Source of the DNA: Limnobacter sp. 130
Lineage (GTDB): Bacteria; Pseudomonadota; Gammaproteobacteria; Burkholderiales; Burkholderiaceae_B
DNA: 64,000 nucleotides
Direction: 5' to 3'
NCBI RefSeq assembly: GCF_902506325.1
Contig: NZ_LR732328.1
Span: 927,071 to 991,070, forward strand
In this document: piece by piece, positions 19,131-26,947 of the stretch
How positions within the stretch are numbered: the first letter of the stretch is position 1
How the letters are laid out: each line of letters opens with the position of its first letter
Notes under the pieces: generated by a model
The model's database searches: none
What the model was told of the DNA's origin: nothing
What the model saw: the letters and a program-made list of their open reading frames with translations, nothing else
Program-made: the position numbers and the translations under genes

Positions 19131-21143
19131 TTGAAAAAAACTCCGATTACCAAACAGCTTTATCAGCAAAAGCCTTTTCGACTGGTGGCATGGGCTGCGC
19201 TTGCCTTGCTTGTTTTGGCTGTCGGCGTATTTGAACTGATGGGATGGCCATTTTTAGCCAAACCTGCCGAGCAGTGGCTGAGCAAGACACTTGAAAGAAA
19301 TATTCAACTGACGCAGCAAGATGAAAACAACCCTCAATTTAAACTCAGGCTGATTGGTGGTGTTCGCCTGAACCTGAACCATTTTGAAGTGGCCTCTCCT
19401 GTCTGGAGCGATTCACCTTTCATGATTCGTGCGGAAAATGTGTCCCTTGGGCTGCGCTATCGGGACCTCATCAAGTGGCTCAACGCACCGGAATCCGCAC
19501 TGAGAATCAAATCGCTCACAGCCAAATCGCTGGATGGCAATTTCGAGCGTCTGAAAGACGGGCGAGCCTCATGGCAGTTCGCTAAAAACGAACCGGACTC
19601 AACACCCGCCCTCGCCCCTGAGTTTGGTTTGTTGGCAATTGAGCAAGGCCTTGTGAAGTATCGCGATGAACTTTTTGATCTTGATGTGGATGCGACCTTG
19701 AATTTGCAGGAAGGAGATGTGGGAGCCGATGCGCTGACAGTAGCAGCGCAGGGTTTGTATCAAGGCAAGAAGCTGGACATCAAACTGAAATCAACAGGTG
19801 TGTTGCCTTGGGTTGCCAAACAAGCAGAGCCTATACCCGTTGAATTGAATGTGTCTTTGGGCAGAGCCCGATTGGACTTCAAGGGAAAAGCAGCCGATGC
19901 ACTGGGCATGCAGCAGCTTTCTGGCCAGTTTGCCGTGAGCGGCTCTTCATTGGCCGCCGCAGGCCAGGCACTTGGAGTGACTTTGCCAAACACGCCGGCC
20001 TTTCGCACGGAAGGCAGCCTGGTTCGTGACGCAAGCAATTGGCAAGTCAATGTCAGCAACGCAACGATTGGCAACAGTCGCTTAAACGGCAATTTTTTGT
20101 ATGAAGGCGATAAAAAACAACCCCTGCTGACAGGAGAACTCAAAGGGCCTTCGCTGGTACTGGCTGACTTGGGTCCAACCGTGGGGGCGACTGCGGAAAA
20201 ACAGAGCAAGACCGCCACACCCAGTGGCAAAGTGCTACCGGACAAACCCTTCGATCTTCCTTCCCTGAGAGCGATGGATGCTGATGTGCGAATTGACATC
20301 GACAATCTGGATTTGGGCAGCGAGATATTGAAGCCACTTCGGCCATTGAGGGCACATTTGGCGGTGACTGAGGGCGTTTTGACCATTTCAGACATTGAAG
20401 CAAAAACCGCAAAGGGCCAACTTACAGGTGCGTTGCAATTGGATGGGCGAGAAGATATCGCTGTTTGGGACGTGGACTTGAAATGGGCCGATGTACAGCT
20501 TGAGCAATGGCTGAATATACCCAGAGCTGGAAATGAGCCGCCTTATGTAACGGGCACCATGAACGGTGCGGCCAAATTGAAGGGACAAGGCCGCTCGACT
20601 GCAGAAATACTGGGGAGCCTGGCTGGCAATGTGCGAACGCAGGTGCGCAACGGCACCATGTCGCATTTGATTGTTGAAGCGGCTGGCCTGGATGCTGCCG
20701 AGGCGCTTGGTGTTTGGTTTCGGGGCGATGATGTGTTGCAAATGACCTGTGCGTTTGCTGACCTGGACGCAAACAATGGTGTGCTACAACCCAAGGTATT
20801 TGTGATCGATACACAAGACTCAGCGATGTGGGTGAATGGCAGCATTTCAATGAAAACAGAAGCCTTGAATTTGAGGGTTGTTGTCACCCCAAAGGACTTC
20901 AGCCCGGTTAGCTTGCGTACGCCTTTGCTGATTACTGGCACCATGGGTTCGCCCGATGTGTCTCTTGAGAAAGGACCGCTAGCGGGCAAGGTAGCGGGTG
21001 CCGTGTTGCTGTCGCTGCTAAACCCATTTGCGGCATTGATTCCTTTTGTGGATACCGGCTCCCCGGATTCTGTCGAGAATTCCAACAAAACAGGTTGCTA
21101 TGATTTGGCAGCACGCAGCAAAGCTCAGCGAGAAAAAAATTGA
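19131..21143 (+). CDS. AsmA family protein
   Basis: A 670-residue envelope protein. A short cytoplasmic N-terminus is followed by one membrane helix (LVAWAALALLVLAVGVFELMGW), then a long beta-rich periplasmic part. AsmA-type features include a C-terminal region with IAVWDVDLKWADVQLEQWL, NGAAKLKGQGRSTAEILGSLAGNVRTQ, and MKTEALNLRVVVTPKDFSP. AsmA-like proteins are now considered part of the phospholipid-transfer (bridge-like) family at the cell envelope; the substrate of this one is unknown. A TTG start at 19131 is chosen because it follows a GGGA ribosome-binding site and precedes the membrane helix. The stop codon overlaps the rlmF start. Confidence 0.85.
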   Translation: MKKTPITKQLYQQKPFRLVAWAALALLVLAVGVFELMGWPFLAKPAEQWLSKTLERNIQLTQQDENNPQFKLRLIGGVRLNLNHFEVASPVWSDSPFMIRAENVSLGLRYRDLIKWLNAPESALRIKSLTAKSLDGNFERLKDGRASWQFAKNEPDSTPALAPEFGLLAIEQGLVKYRDELFDLDVDATLNLQEGDVGADALTVAAQGLYQGKKLDIKLKSTGVLPWVAKQAEPIPVELNVSLGRARLDFKGKAADALGMQQLSGQFAVSGSSLAAAGQALGVTLPNTPAFRTEGSLVRDASNWQVNVSNATIGNSRLNGNFLYEGDKKQPLLTGELKGPSLVLADLGPTVGATAEKQSKTATPSGKVLPDKPFDLPSLRAMDADVRIDIDNLDLGSEILKPLRPLRAHLAVTEGVLTISDIEAKTAKGQLTGALQLDGREDIAVWDVDLKWADVQLEQWLNIPRAGNEPPYVTGTMNGAAKLKGQGRSTAEILGSLAGNVRTQVRNGTMSHLIVEAAGLDAAEALGVWFRGDDVLQMTCAFADLDANNGVLQPKVFVIDTQDSAMWVNGSISMKTEALNLRVVVTPKDFSPVSLRTPLLITGTMGSPDVSLEKGPLAGKVAGAVLLSLLNPFAALIPFVDTGSPDSVENSNKTGCYDLAARSKAQREKN

Positions 21144-22048
21144 CCAAAACACTTCACCCCAACAATGCGCACAGAGACGGGTACGATTTTGACGCCCTGG
21201 TGTTGACTTACCCTGCCCTGAAAAAACATGTGAAGCCCAATAATCATGGTCGAGACTCCATTGATTTTGCATTGCCTGCCGCCGTCAAAGCGCTCAATTG
21301 TGCGCTGCTGAACCACCATTACGATATCGTTGGGTGGAACGTACCGGAGGGTTATTTGTGCCCGCCCATTCCAGGCCGGGTGGATTACATTCACTACGCG
21401 GCGGATTTGCTCTCGAGCTGTGGAATCAAGGCAACGGATTCAAGGCAGGTGAAGATGCTGGATATTGGCACAGGCGCTAACGGAATTTATTCTTTGCTGG
21501 CGGCAAAGGTATATGGCTGGCACTGCACCGGCAGCGAAATTGACATGGTGAGCTTAAAGAATCTTGCTGCGGTGCTGGACAAAAATGATGACTTGAAACG
21601 TTTGATTGATTTGCGGCTGCAACGCGACAAGCGGAAAATATTTGAGGGTGTGATCAAGCCAGGGGAACGATTCGACCTGAGTGTGTGTAACCCGCCATTT
21701 CACGGCTCGCAAAAAGAGGCCATGAAAAGCAATCAACGCAAAGTAAATAGCCTTGCCTTCAACCGTGGCGAAAAACCAGGTTCGAAAGCGCCCGCAGGTT
21801 TGAACTTTGGTGGACAAAAAAACGAATTGTGGTGCGAAGGTGGGGAAATTGGTTTTCTACAAACCATGATCAATGAGAGTGCGCAATTTGGCAAACAGTG
21901 CAGGTGGTTTACCACGCTGGTGTCAAAGGCAGAAAATGTGCCTCAAGCAAAATGGCACATGCGCAACGTGGGTGCGCGCGATATTCTTGAAGTTGAAATG
22001 GAACAAGGCAACAAGACCACGCGCATTGTGGCGTGGTCTTTTGCATAG
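21140..22048 (+). CDS. rlmF: 23S rRNA (adenine-N6)-methyltransferase RlmF
   Basis: A 302-residue SAM-dependent methyltransferase that modifies A1618 (E. coli numbering) of 23S rRNA. Signature regions are the N-terminal LHPNNAHRDGYDFDAL, the SAM-binding LDIGTGANGIYSLL, the N6-adenine catalytic motif NPPFHGSQKEA, and a downstream GGEIGFLQTMI. Length matches the family. The likely start is a TTG whose bases overlap the TGA of the AsmA gene, implying coupling; there is no closer ATG before the conserved N-terminus. Confidence 0.92.
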   Translation: MTKTLHPNNAHRDGYDFDALVLTYPALKKHVKPNNHGRDSIDFALPAAVKALNCALLNHHYDIVGWNVPEGYLCPPIPGRVDYIHYAADLLSSCGIKATDSRQVKMLDIGTGANGIYSLLAAKVYGWHCTGSEIDMVSLKNLAAVLDKNDDLKRLIDLRLQRDKRKIFEGVIKPGERFDLSVCNPPFHGSQKEAMKSNQRKVNSLAFNRGEKPGSKAPAGLNFGGQKNELWCEGGEIGFLQTMINESAQFGKQCRWFTTLVSKAENVPQAKWHMRNVGARDILEVEMEQGNKTTRIVAWSFA

Positions 22049-22051
22049 CTA

Positions 22052-22273
22052 TTAGCGGCGACGGCCACCCACTAGCAGCAGGAAGGCCCCGGCGACAATT
22101 GCGCCGACGCCAGCCCACATGGGGACGTTCACTTCTTTTTCCTGATCCACTGTAATTTCGAGTGAACCGATTTTGGCTGCGGTAGATTCTTCGGTGTAGC
22201 TAAAGCCTCCGTAGGCCAAGCCCAAAGTGCCTGCAACAATCAATAGAATTCCAATCAGTTTCGTGGCTTGCAT
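22052..22273 (-). CDS. Small two-helix membrane protein
   Basis: A 73-residue protein starting MQATKLIGILLIVAGTLGLAYG. Two hydrophobic helices flank a polar stretch (FSYTEESTAAKIGSLEITVDQEKEVNVPM), and the protein ends in GGRRR. This layout is that of small uncharacterised inner-membrane proteins. An AGGA ribosome-binding site precedes the ATG at 22273; the frame continues upstream to 22387 without a better start. No function can be assigned. It lies just upstream-to-downstream of a Pmp3-like gene on the same strand, about 110 bp away. Confidence 0.7.
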   Translation of the reverse strand: MQATKLIGILLIVAGTLGLAYGGFSYTEESTAAKIGSLEITVDQEKEVNVPMWAGVGAIVAGAFLLLVGGRRR

Positions 22274-22386
22274 CTTGTTTTCCTGAATTGTTGTCGATGT
22301 GTGGGTATTAACGGACTTCGGACGGGAACGGCATACAAAATAATTTGTAAAGCGAATCACCCCTTTGCTGGGTGACCCTGCCCACA

Positions 22387-22545
22387 CTACTTTTTAGCAA
22401 TGATGTACACGGCGTGAACAATGCCTGGAATATAGCCCAGCAGGGTCAAGATAATGTTGATCCAGAAATGCTTGCCCAAACCTTCCTGTAAAAATACACC
22501 CACTGGCGGCAACAAGATCGCGATAAGAATTCGGATGAGATCCAT
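22387..22545 (-). CDS. Pmp3/YqaE family membrane peptide
   Basis: A 52-residue hydrophobic protein, MDLIRILIAILLPPVGVFL at the N-terminus, then GLGKHFWINIILTLLGYIPGIVHAVYII. This matches the Pmp3/YqaE (UPF0057) family: two membrane helices and the PPVGVFL and GYIPGIVHAVY motifs. Family members in yeast and plants affect membrane potential under stress; the bacterial role is not established. AAGGAG precedes the ATG at 22545. It is probably transcribed with the small membrane-protein gene that follows at 22273. Confidence 0.85.
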   Translation of the reverse strand: MDLIRILIAILLPPVGVFLQEGLGKHFWINIILTLLGYIPGIVHAVYIIAKK

Positions 22546-22643
22546 TTAAACTCCTTAAAATAGAAAAGGTTGAATAATTACTGCCAGGGTTAAGCGACGC
22601 TTCAAAGAGTAACGCAAAATCAAATCGATCGTGGACATGGCAT

Positions 22644-23051
22644 TTATTCTTTTATCTTTCCTCTCAATGCCTTCACTTGGCCGCGAATGCTTTTGCCTTC
22701 CAGCCTGCGGCGCTTCGAACCCAAGGTTGGGCGAGTTTCGCGGCGAGCCTTGACTGGTTTGGCGACCTCGGCAATCAGCTCGTTCAGCCTTGCAAGGGCG
22801 TCCACACGATTTTGCTCCTGACTGCGCGTAGTTTGAGCCTTGATGACAATGACACCGTCTTTGGTTACACGCTGGTCTTGCAGGGCAAGCAGCTTTTCCT
22901 TGATGAATTCGGGCAAAGACGATGAGCGGATATCAAAACGCAAATGAACGGCACTGGACACTTTGTTGACGTTCTGACCGCCCGCGCCCTGGGCGCGAAT
23001 GGCAGTGAACTCAACATCGGATTCCGAGAGGATGGGGGGCGTGTACGACAT
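22644..23051 (-). CDS. arfB: Ribosome rescue factor ArfB (peptidyl-tRNA hydrolase)
   Basis: A 135-residue release-factor-like protein. The catalytic GGQ is in RAQGAGGQNVNKVSSAVHL, and the tail is short and strongly basic (GSKRRRLEGKSIRGQVKALRGK), which in ArfB/YaeJ enters the empty mRNA channel of stalled ribosomes. It hydrolyses peptidyl-tRNA on non-stop complexes. The length is right for ArfB and excludes full release factors. The gene starts 3 bp after the prpR stop on the same strand. Confidence 0.93.
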   Translation of the reverse strand: MSYTPPILSESDVEFTAIRAQGAGGQNVNKVSSAVHLRFDIRSSSLPEFIKEKLLALQDQRVTKDGVIVIKAQTTRSQEQNRVDALARLNELIAEVAKPVKARRETRPTLGSKRRRLEGKSIRGQVKALRGKIKE

Positions 23052-23054
23052 ATG

Positions 23055-24650
23055 CTAAGCCCCCTTGCCCAGGCGCCACACGGTTGACCTGCTAATCCCC
23101 AAGCCTTCAACCACTTTATTGACTTCGCCGCCCACCAGGTTCAATGCCTGGCGAACGATAGTCGCCCGTTCCTGCTTGGGCGCCCTGCTGTAGGCCAAGG
23201 CCAGCGCATTCATATTGTCGAAAGATTCTGAAGGCATATCGGGCAATGTCGGTATTGATATCGGGGTCGGGGTCGCGGTGATCAAGTCCGGAAACCAGGC
23301 TCGCCAGGATGAAAGATCACTTTCTTGAAGCATTAACACGGCGGCCCTGCGGCACACATTTTTTAACTGCCTAATATTGCCCGGCCAAGGCAAAGTTTGA
23401 AGTACGGGCAACGCTGCGTTTAAAAACTCATCAAATCTTGATTTGCTGACCCGCACAGGGGTGGTTCGCAGAAAGTAACCTGCCAATTCGCCAATGTCCT
23501 CGGTGCGCTCACGCAGCGGTGGGATCTGGATCAACATTTCATTCAAGCGGAAATACAAATCTTCACGAAAGCGCCCTTCTTCAACAGCTTGCTGCAAGTT
23601 TACATTGCTGGCAGCCAGCAGTCTGAAATCGACTTTTCGCGAAGAGGCTGAACCGATTCGGCGTACTGTGCCATCTTCCAGAATACGCAACAAGCGGGTT
23701 TGAAAGGCCAACGGCATGTCGCCAATTTCATCGAGAAACACGGTACCGCCTTGCGCGCTTTCAAACATGCCGGCACGCCCACCTTTCACGGCCCCTGAAA
23801 ACGCGCCCTCCTCATAACCAAACAGCTCGCTTTCCAGCAAGCTTTCAGTGAGCGATGCGCAGTTAATGGCCACAAAAGGCTTGCCCGCCCGGGGGCTGGC
23901 AGTGTGAATGGATTGGGCCACCAGTTCTTTGCCCACCCCTGTTTCACCTTGAATAAGAACAGAAAAATCAATGCTGCCACACAAGCGAATGGTGCTTCGA
24001 AGCCTTTGCACGGCTGCGCTGCTGCCAATCAAATCCTGTTCGGTGTGAAAGGTATAGGCCTGGCTATTGCGCCGCACACCGCCAGTGGCTTTGGCGCTGG
24101 CCAAACGAGTGGCCTCATCAAAGGCCTTGACCACCCCTTGGCGAGAATAAATCAGAATGGCATCCATACCCATTTCCTGGGCAATTTCAGTCACCAGGCC
24201 AGACCCAACCACCACCTGAACGCCGAGTTGTGCCAGTTCGCGCACAGCGCGGCGGGCGTCTTCGGGGGTTCGATAGGTGCGTGTGCTGAGGGGAACATCA
24301 AAGGCTCGGGCAAACTGCTCCAGTTCGTCGAAGGAATGTTCATAGCTGACCAAACCGACTGCCGAAGACGCTTTTCTGGCTGAGGCCAAGGCTTGCATCA
24401 CATCAAAACCATCGGTACGAATAATGACCAAGGGCGCTTCGAGCTGATTCTGAAGGAAGGCTGCATTTGAACCAGCCGCAATAAACACGTCGGCCGTGTC
24501 GGTGTAATAGCGATTTCGGGCGTAGGCCAAAGCGTCTTCATAGGCTTTGGGCACCAGTTCAATATTGGCTGAACTGGTGTAATCGCGCGCAATTTCGCGC
24601 AATGTGCCTGCCAGGGCACTGATGCTGAACACCACGATTCTGGGTTTCAT
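23055..24650 (-). CDS. prpR: Sigma-54-dependent propionate regulator PrpR
   Basis: A 531-residue enhancer-binding protein. The N-terminal PrpR sensor domain (about residues 1-190) begins MKPRIVVFSISALAGTLREIA. The AAA+ domain has Walker A GETGVGKE, Walker B-like GGTVFLDEIGD and a sigma-54 contact loop written GAFSGA rather than GAFTGA. The C-terminal Fis-type helix-turn-helix is GLGISRSTVWRLGKG. In enterobacteria PrpR senses 2-methylcitrate and activates the prp operon. Here it is divergent from prpB, with a sigma-54 promoter and an 11-bp inverted repeat between them. Confidence 0.94.
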   Translation of the reverse strand: MKPRIVVFSISALAGTLREIARDYTSSANIELVPKAYEDALAYARNRYYTDTADVFIAAGSNAAFLQNQLEAPLVIIRTDGFDVMQALASARKASSAVGLVSYEHSFDELEQFARAFDVPLSTRTYRTPEDARRAVRELAQLGVQVVVGSGLVTEIAQEMGMDAILIYSRQGVVKAFDEATRLASAKATGGVRRNSQAYTFHTEQDLIGSSAAVQRLRSTIRLCGSIDFSVLIQGETGVGKELVAQSIHTASPRAGKPFVAINCASLTESLLESELFGYEEGAFSGAVKGGRAGMFESAQGGTVFLDEIGDMPLAFQTRLLRILEDGTVRRIGSASSRKVDFRLLAASNVNLQQAVEEGRFREDLYFRLNEMLIQIPPLRERTEDIGELAGYFLRTTPVRVSKSRFDEFLNAALPVLQTLPWPGNIRQLKNVCRRAAVLMLQESDLSSWRAWFPDLITATPTPISIPTLPDMPSESFDNMNALALAYSRAPKQERATIVRQALNLVGGEVNKVVEGLGISRSTVWRLGKGA

Positions 24651-24668
24651 TTAAAACGCCTTCTGTAC

Positions 24669-24716
24669 CATTTGAAACATATTTGCGTTTCATCTTACAC
24701 AAAAGTGTTTCAAATG
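24669..24716. promoter_or_regulatory. Candidate PrpR enhancer (inverted repeats)
   Basis: CATTTGAAACA at 24669-24679 and TGTTTCAAATG at 24706-24716 are perfect 11-bp inverted copies, with a further GCGTTTCAT half-like element between. They lie about 85-130 bp upstream of the prpB -24 box, the usual distance for an enhancer used by a sigma-54 activator, and immediately upstream of prpR, so they could also mediate autoregulation. Confidence 0.7.
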
Positions 24717-24798
24717 AATAGGCAAATTTTCACAATATTGATTAGATTAATCTCTTAAACAATTGTTAAAAAAAGATATTTTTTATTTTTATTGAAAC

Positions 24799-24814
24799 TG
24801 GCACGAACCCTGCA
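24799..24814 (+). promoter_or_regulatory. Sigma-54 (-24/-12) promoter of prpB
   Basis: TGGCACGAACCCTGCA matches the sigma-54 consensus with the GG and GC doublets at the right spacing. It is 31 bp upstream of the prpB start, which is preceded by AAGGAG. Together with divergent prpR this is the promoter of prpB-prpC-acnD-prpF. Confidence 0.9.
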
Positions 24815-24844
24815 CCACAAAAAACATACAACAAGGAGAACACC

Positions 24845-25726
24845 ATGACTCAAAATTCAGCTGGCGCCCGTTTTCGTCAGGCCGTAAAAGAAGAACAACC
24901 GTTGCAAGTAATCGGCGCGATCAACGCCAACCACGCCTTGCTGGCCAAACGTGCTGGTTTCAAAGCCATTTACCTGAGTGGTGGTGGTGTGGCGGCTGGG
25001 TCGCTCGGCCTGCCCGACCTTGGCATTTCAGGCCTGGATGATGTGTTGACCGACGTGCGCCGCATTACTGATGTGTGCGACACCCCACTGCTGGTCGACG
25101 TCGACACTGGTTTTGGATCATCGGCCTTCAACATTGCCCGTACCACCAAGGCAATGATGAAAGCTGGCGCAGCAGCCATGCACATTGAAGACCAAGTGGG
25201 CGCCAAGCGCTGTGGCCACCGCCCAGGCAAAGCCATTGTGACCCAGGCTGAAATGGTTGATCGCATTAAAGCGGCAGTGGATGCTCGCGGTTCAGATGAT
25301 TTTGTGATCATGGCCCGCACCGATGCGTTGGCCGTTGAAGGATTGCAATCAGCAATCGACCGGGCCTGCGCTTGCGTTGAAGCCGGTGCCGACATGATTT
25401 TCCCCGAAGCCATGACTGAACTGAGCATGTACCAACAGTTTGTCGACGCCGTGAAAGTGCCCGTGCTGGCCAATATCACTGAGTTTGGTTCTACCCCCCT
25501 GTTTACCACCGAAGAACTGAAAGGTGTGGGCGTGGGCTTGGTGCTGTACCCCTTGAGCGCTTTCCGCGCGATGAACAAAGCCGCACAGAATGTGTATGAG
25601 GCTGTTCGCCGCGACGGCACGCAAAAGAATGTTTTAGACACCATGCAAACTCGCATGGAGCTGTATGACAGCATTGGCTACCACGATTTTGAGCAGAAAC
25701 TGGACGCCTTATTTCAGCAGAAATAA
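24845..25726 (+). CDS. prpB: 2-methylisocitrate lyase
   Basis: A 293-residue lyase of the isocitrate lyase/PEP mutase family that splits 2-methylisocitrate into pyruvate and succinate, the last step of the methylcitrate cycle. The catalytic Cys123 is in [11 protein letters not shown]. Other family segments are [25 protein letters not shown] and HIEDQVG with metal-binding acidic residues. The length is that of PrpB and not of the longer isocitrate lyase. It is the first gene after the sigma-54 promoter, with AAGGAG 6 bases before the ATG. Confidence 0.97.
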   Translation: MTQNSAGARFRQAVKEEQPLQVIGAINANHALLAKRAGFKAIYLSGGGVAAGSLGLPDLGISGLDDVLTDVRRITDVCDTPLLVDVDTGFGSSAFNIARTTKAMMKAGAAAMHIEDQVGAKRCGHRPGKAIVTQAEMVDRIKAAVDARGSDDFVIMARTDALAVEGLQSAIDRACACVEAGADMIFPEAMTELSMYQQFVDAVKVPVLANITEFGSTPLFTTEELKGVGVGLVLYPLSAFRAMNKAAQNVYEAVRRDGTQKNVLDTMQTRMELYDSIGYHDFEQKLDALFQQK

Positions 25727-25784
25727 CTTTAATAAAACACAACAAACAATTGTTATAAAACATTTAATTTGACAGGAGACAGCA

Positions 25785-26945
25785 ATGTCTGAGCAACAAA
25801 CAACAACCCCTGGCTTCAAGCCGAAGAAATCTGTAGCCCTTTCCGGTACCGCCGCTGGCAACACTGCCCTGTGTACGGTTGGCCGCACAGGTAACGATTT
25901 GGCTTACCGCGGTTACGACATTCTGGACCTGGCCACCACCACCGAATTCGAAGAAATTGCTTACCTGCTGGTGCATGGCAAATTGCCTACAACAGCTGAA
26001 CTGGCTGGCTACAAACTGAAACTGAAAGCCTTGCGTGGTATTCCTGCAGGCGTGAAACAGGCTTTGGAAGCCCTGCCCCCTTCAGCACACCCCATGGACG
26101 TGATGCGCACAGGTGTTTCCGTGCTGGGTTGCCTGCAACCCGAGAAAGACGACCACAACCACCCTGGCGCGCGTGACATTGCCGACAAGCTGATGGCTTC
26201 GCTGGGTTCAATGCTGCTGTACTGGTACCACTACAGCCACAACGGCAAGCGCATTGAAGTAGAAACCGACGATGATTCAATCGGCGGCCACTTCCTGCAC
26301 CTGCTGCACGGCGAAAAACCGCGCGACAGCTGGGTTAGCGCCATGCACACCTCACTGATTCTGTACGCAGAGCACGAATTCAATGCCTCTACCTTCACCA
26401 GCCGCGTGGTGGCGGGTACAGGATCGGATATGTATTCCGCCATTTGTGGCGGCATTGGTGCCCTGCGTGGCCCCAAGCACGGTGGCGCCAACGAGGTGGC
26501 CTTCGAAATCCAGAAGCGCTACGACAATCCAGATGAAGCCGAGGCCGACATTCGCGCCCGTGTTGAACGCAAAGAAGTGGTGATTGGTTTTGGTCACCCG
26601 GTGTACACCGTGAGCGACCCCCGCAACGTGGTGATCAAGAAAGTGGCAGAGGATTTGTCCAAAGAACAGAACAACATGAAGATGTACAACATCGCCGAAC
26701 GCCTGGAAAGCACAATGTGGGAAATCAAAAAAATGTTCCCGAACCTGGACTGGTTCAGCGCGGTGAGCTACCACATGATGGGCGTGCCCACTGCCATGTT
26801 CACCCCGCTGTTTGTAATTGCCCGCACTTCCGGCTGGAGCGCCCACGTAATTGAACAACGCATTGACGGCAAGATCATTCGCCCAAGCGCCAATTACACG
26901 GGCCCGGAAGACCAGAAATTTGTAGCCATCAAGGATCGCAAATAA
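25785..26945 (+). CDS. prpC: 2-methylcitrate synthase
   Basis: A 386-residue citrate-synthase-family enzyme that joins propionyl-CoA with oxaloacetate. The two active-site histidines are in [12 protein letters not shown] and [13 protein letters not shown]. It is shorter than GltA of this window and lacks the long N-terminal domain, and it sits in the prp operon, so methylcitrate synthase is the right call. GGAGA precedes the ATG. The 58-bp gap from prpB contains the palindrome AACAATTGTT, which also occurs upstream of prpB. Confidence 0.97.
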   Translation: MSEQQTTTPGFKPKKSVALSGTAAGNTALCTVGRTGNDLAYRGYDILDLATTTEFEEIAYLLVHGKLPTTAELAGYKLKLKALRGIPAGVKQALEALPPSAHPMDVMRTGVSVLGCLQPEKDDHNHPGARDIADKLMASLGSMLLYWYHYSHNGKRIEVETDDDSIGGHFLHLLHGEKPRDSWVSAMHTSLILYAEHEFNASTFTSRVVAGTGSDMYSAICGGIGALRGPKHGGANEVAFEIQKRYDNPDEAEADIRARVERKEVVIGFGHPVYTVSDPRNVVIKKVAEDLSKEQNNMKMYNIAERLESTMWEIKKMFPNLDWFSAVSYHMMGVPTAMFTPLFVIARTSGWSAHVIEQRIDGKIIRPSANYTGPEDQKFVAIKDRK

Positions 26946-26947
26946 GC

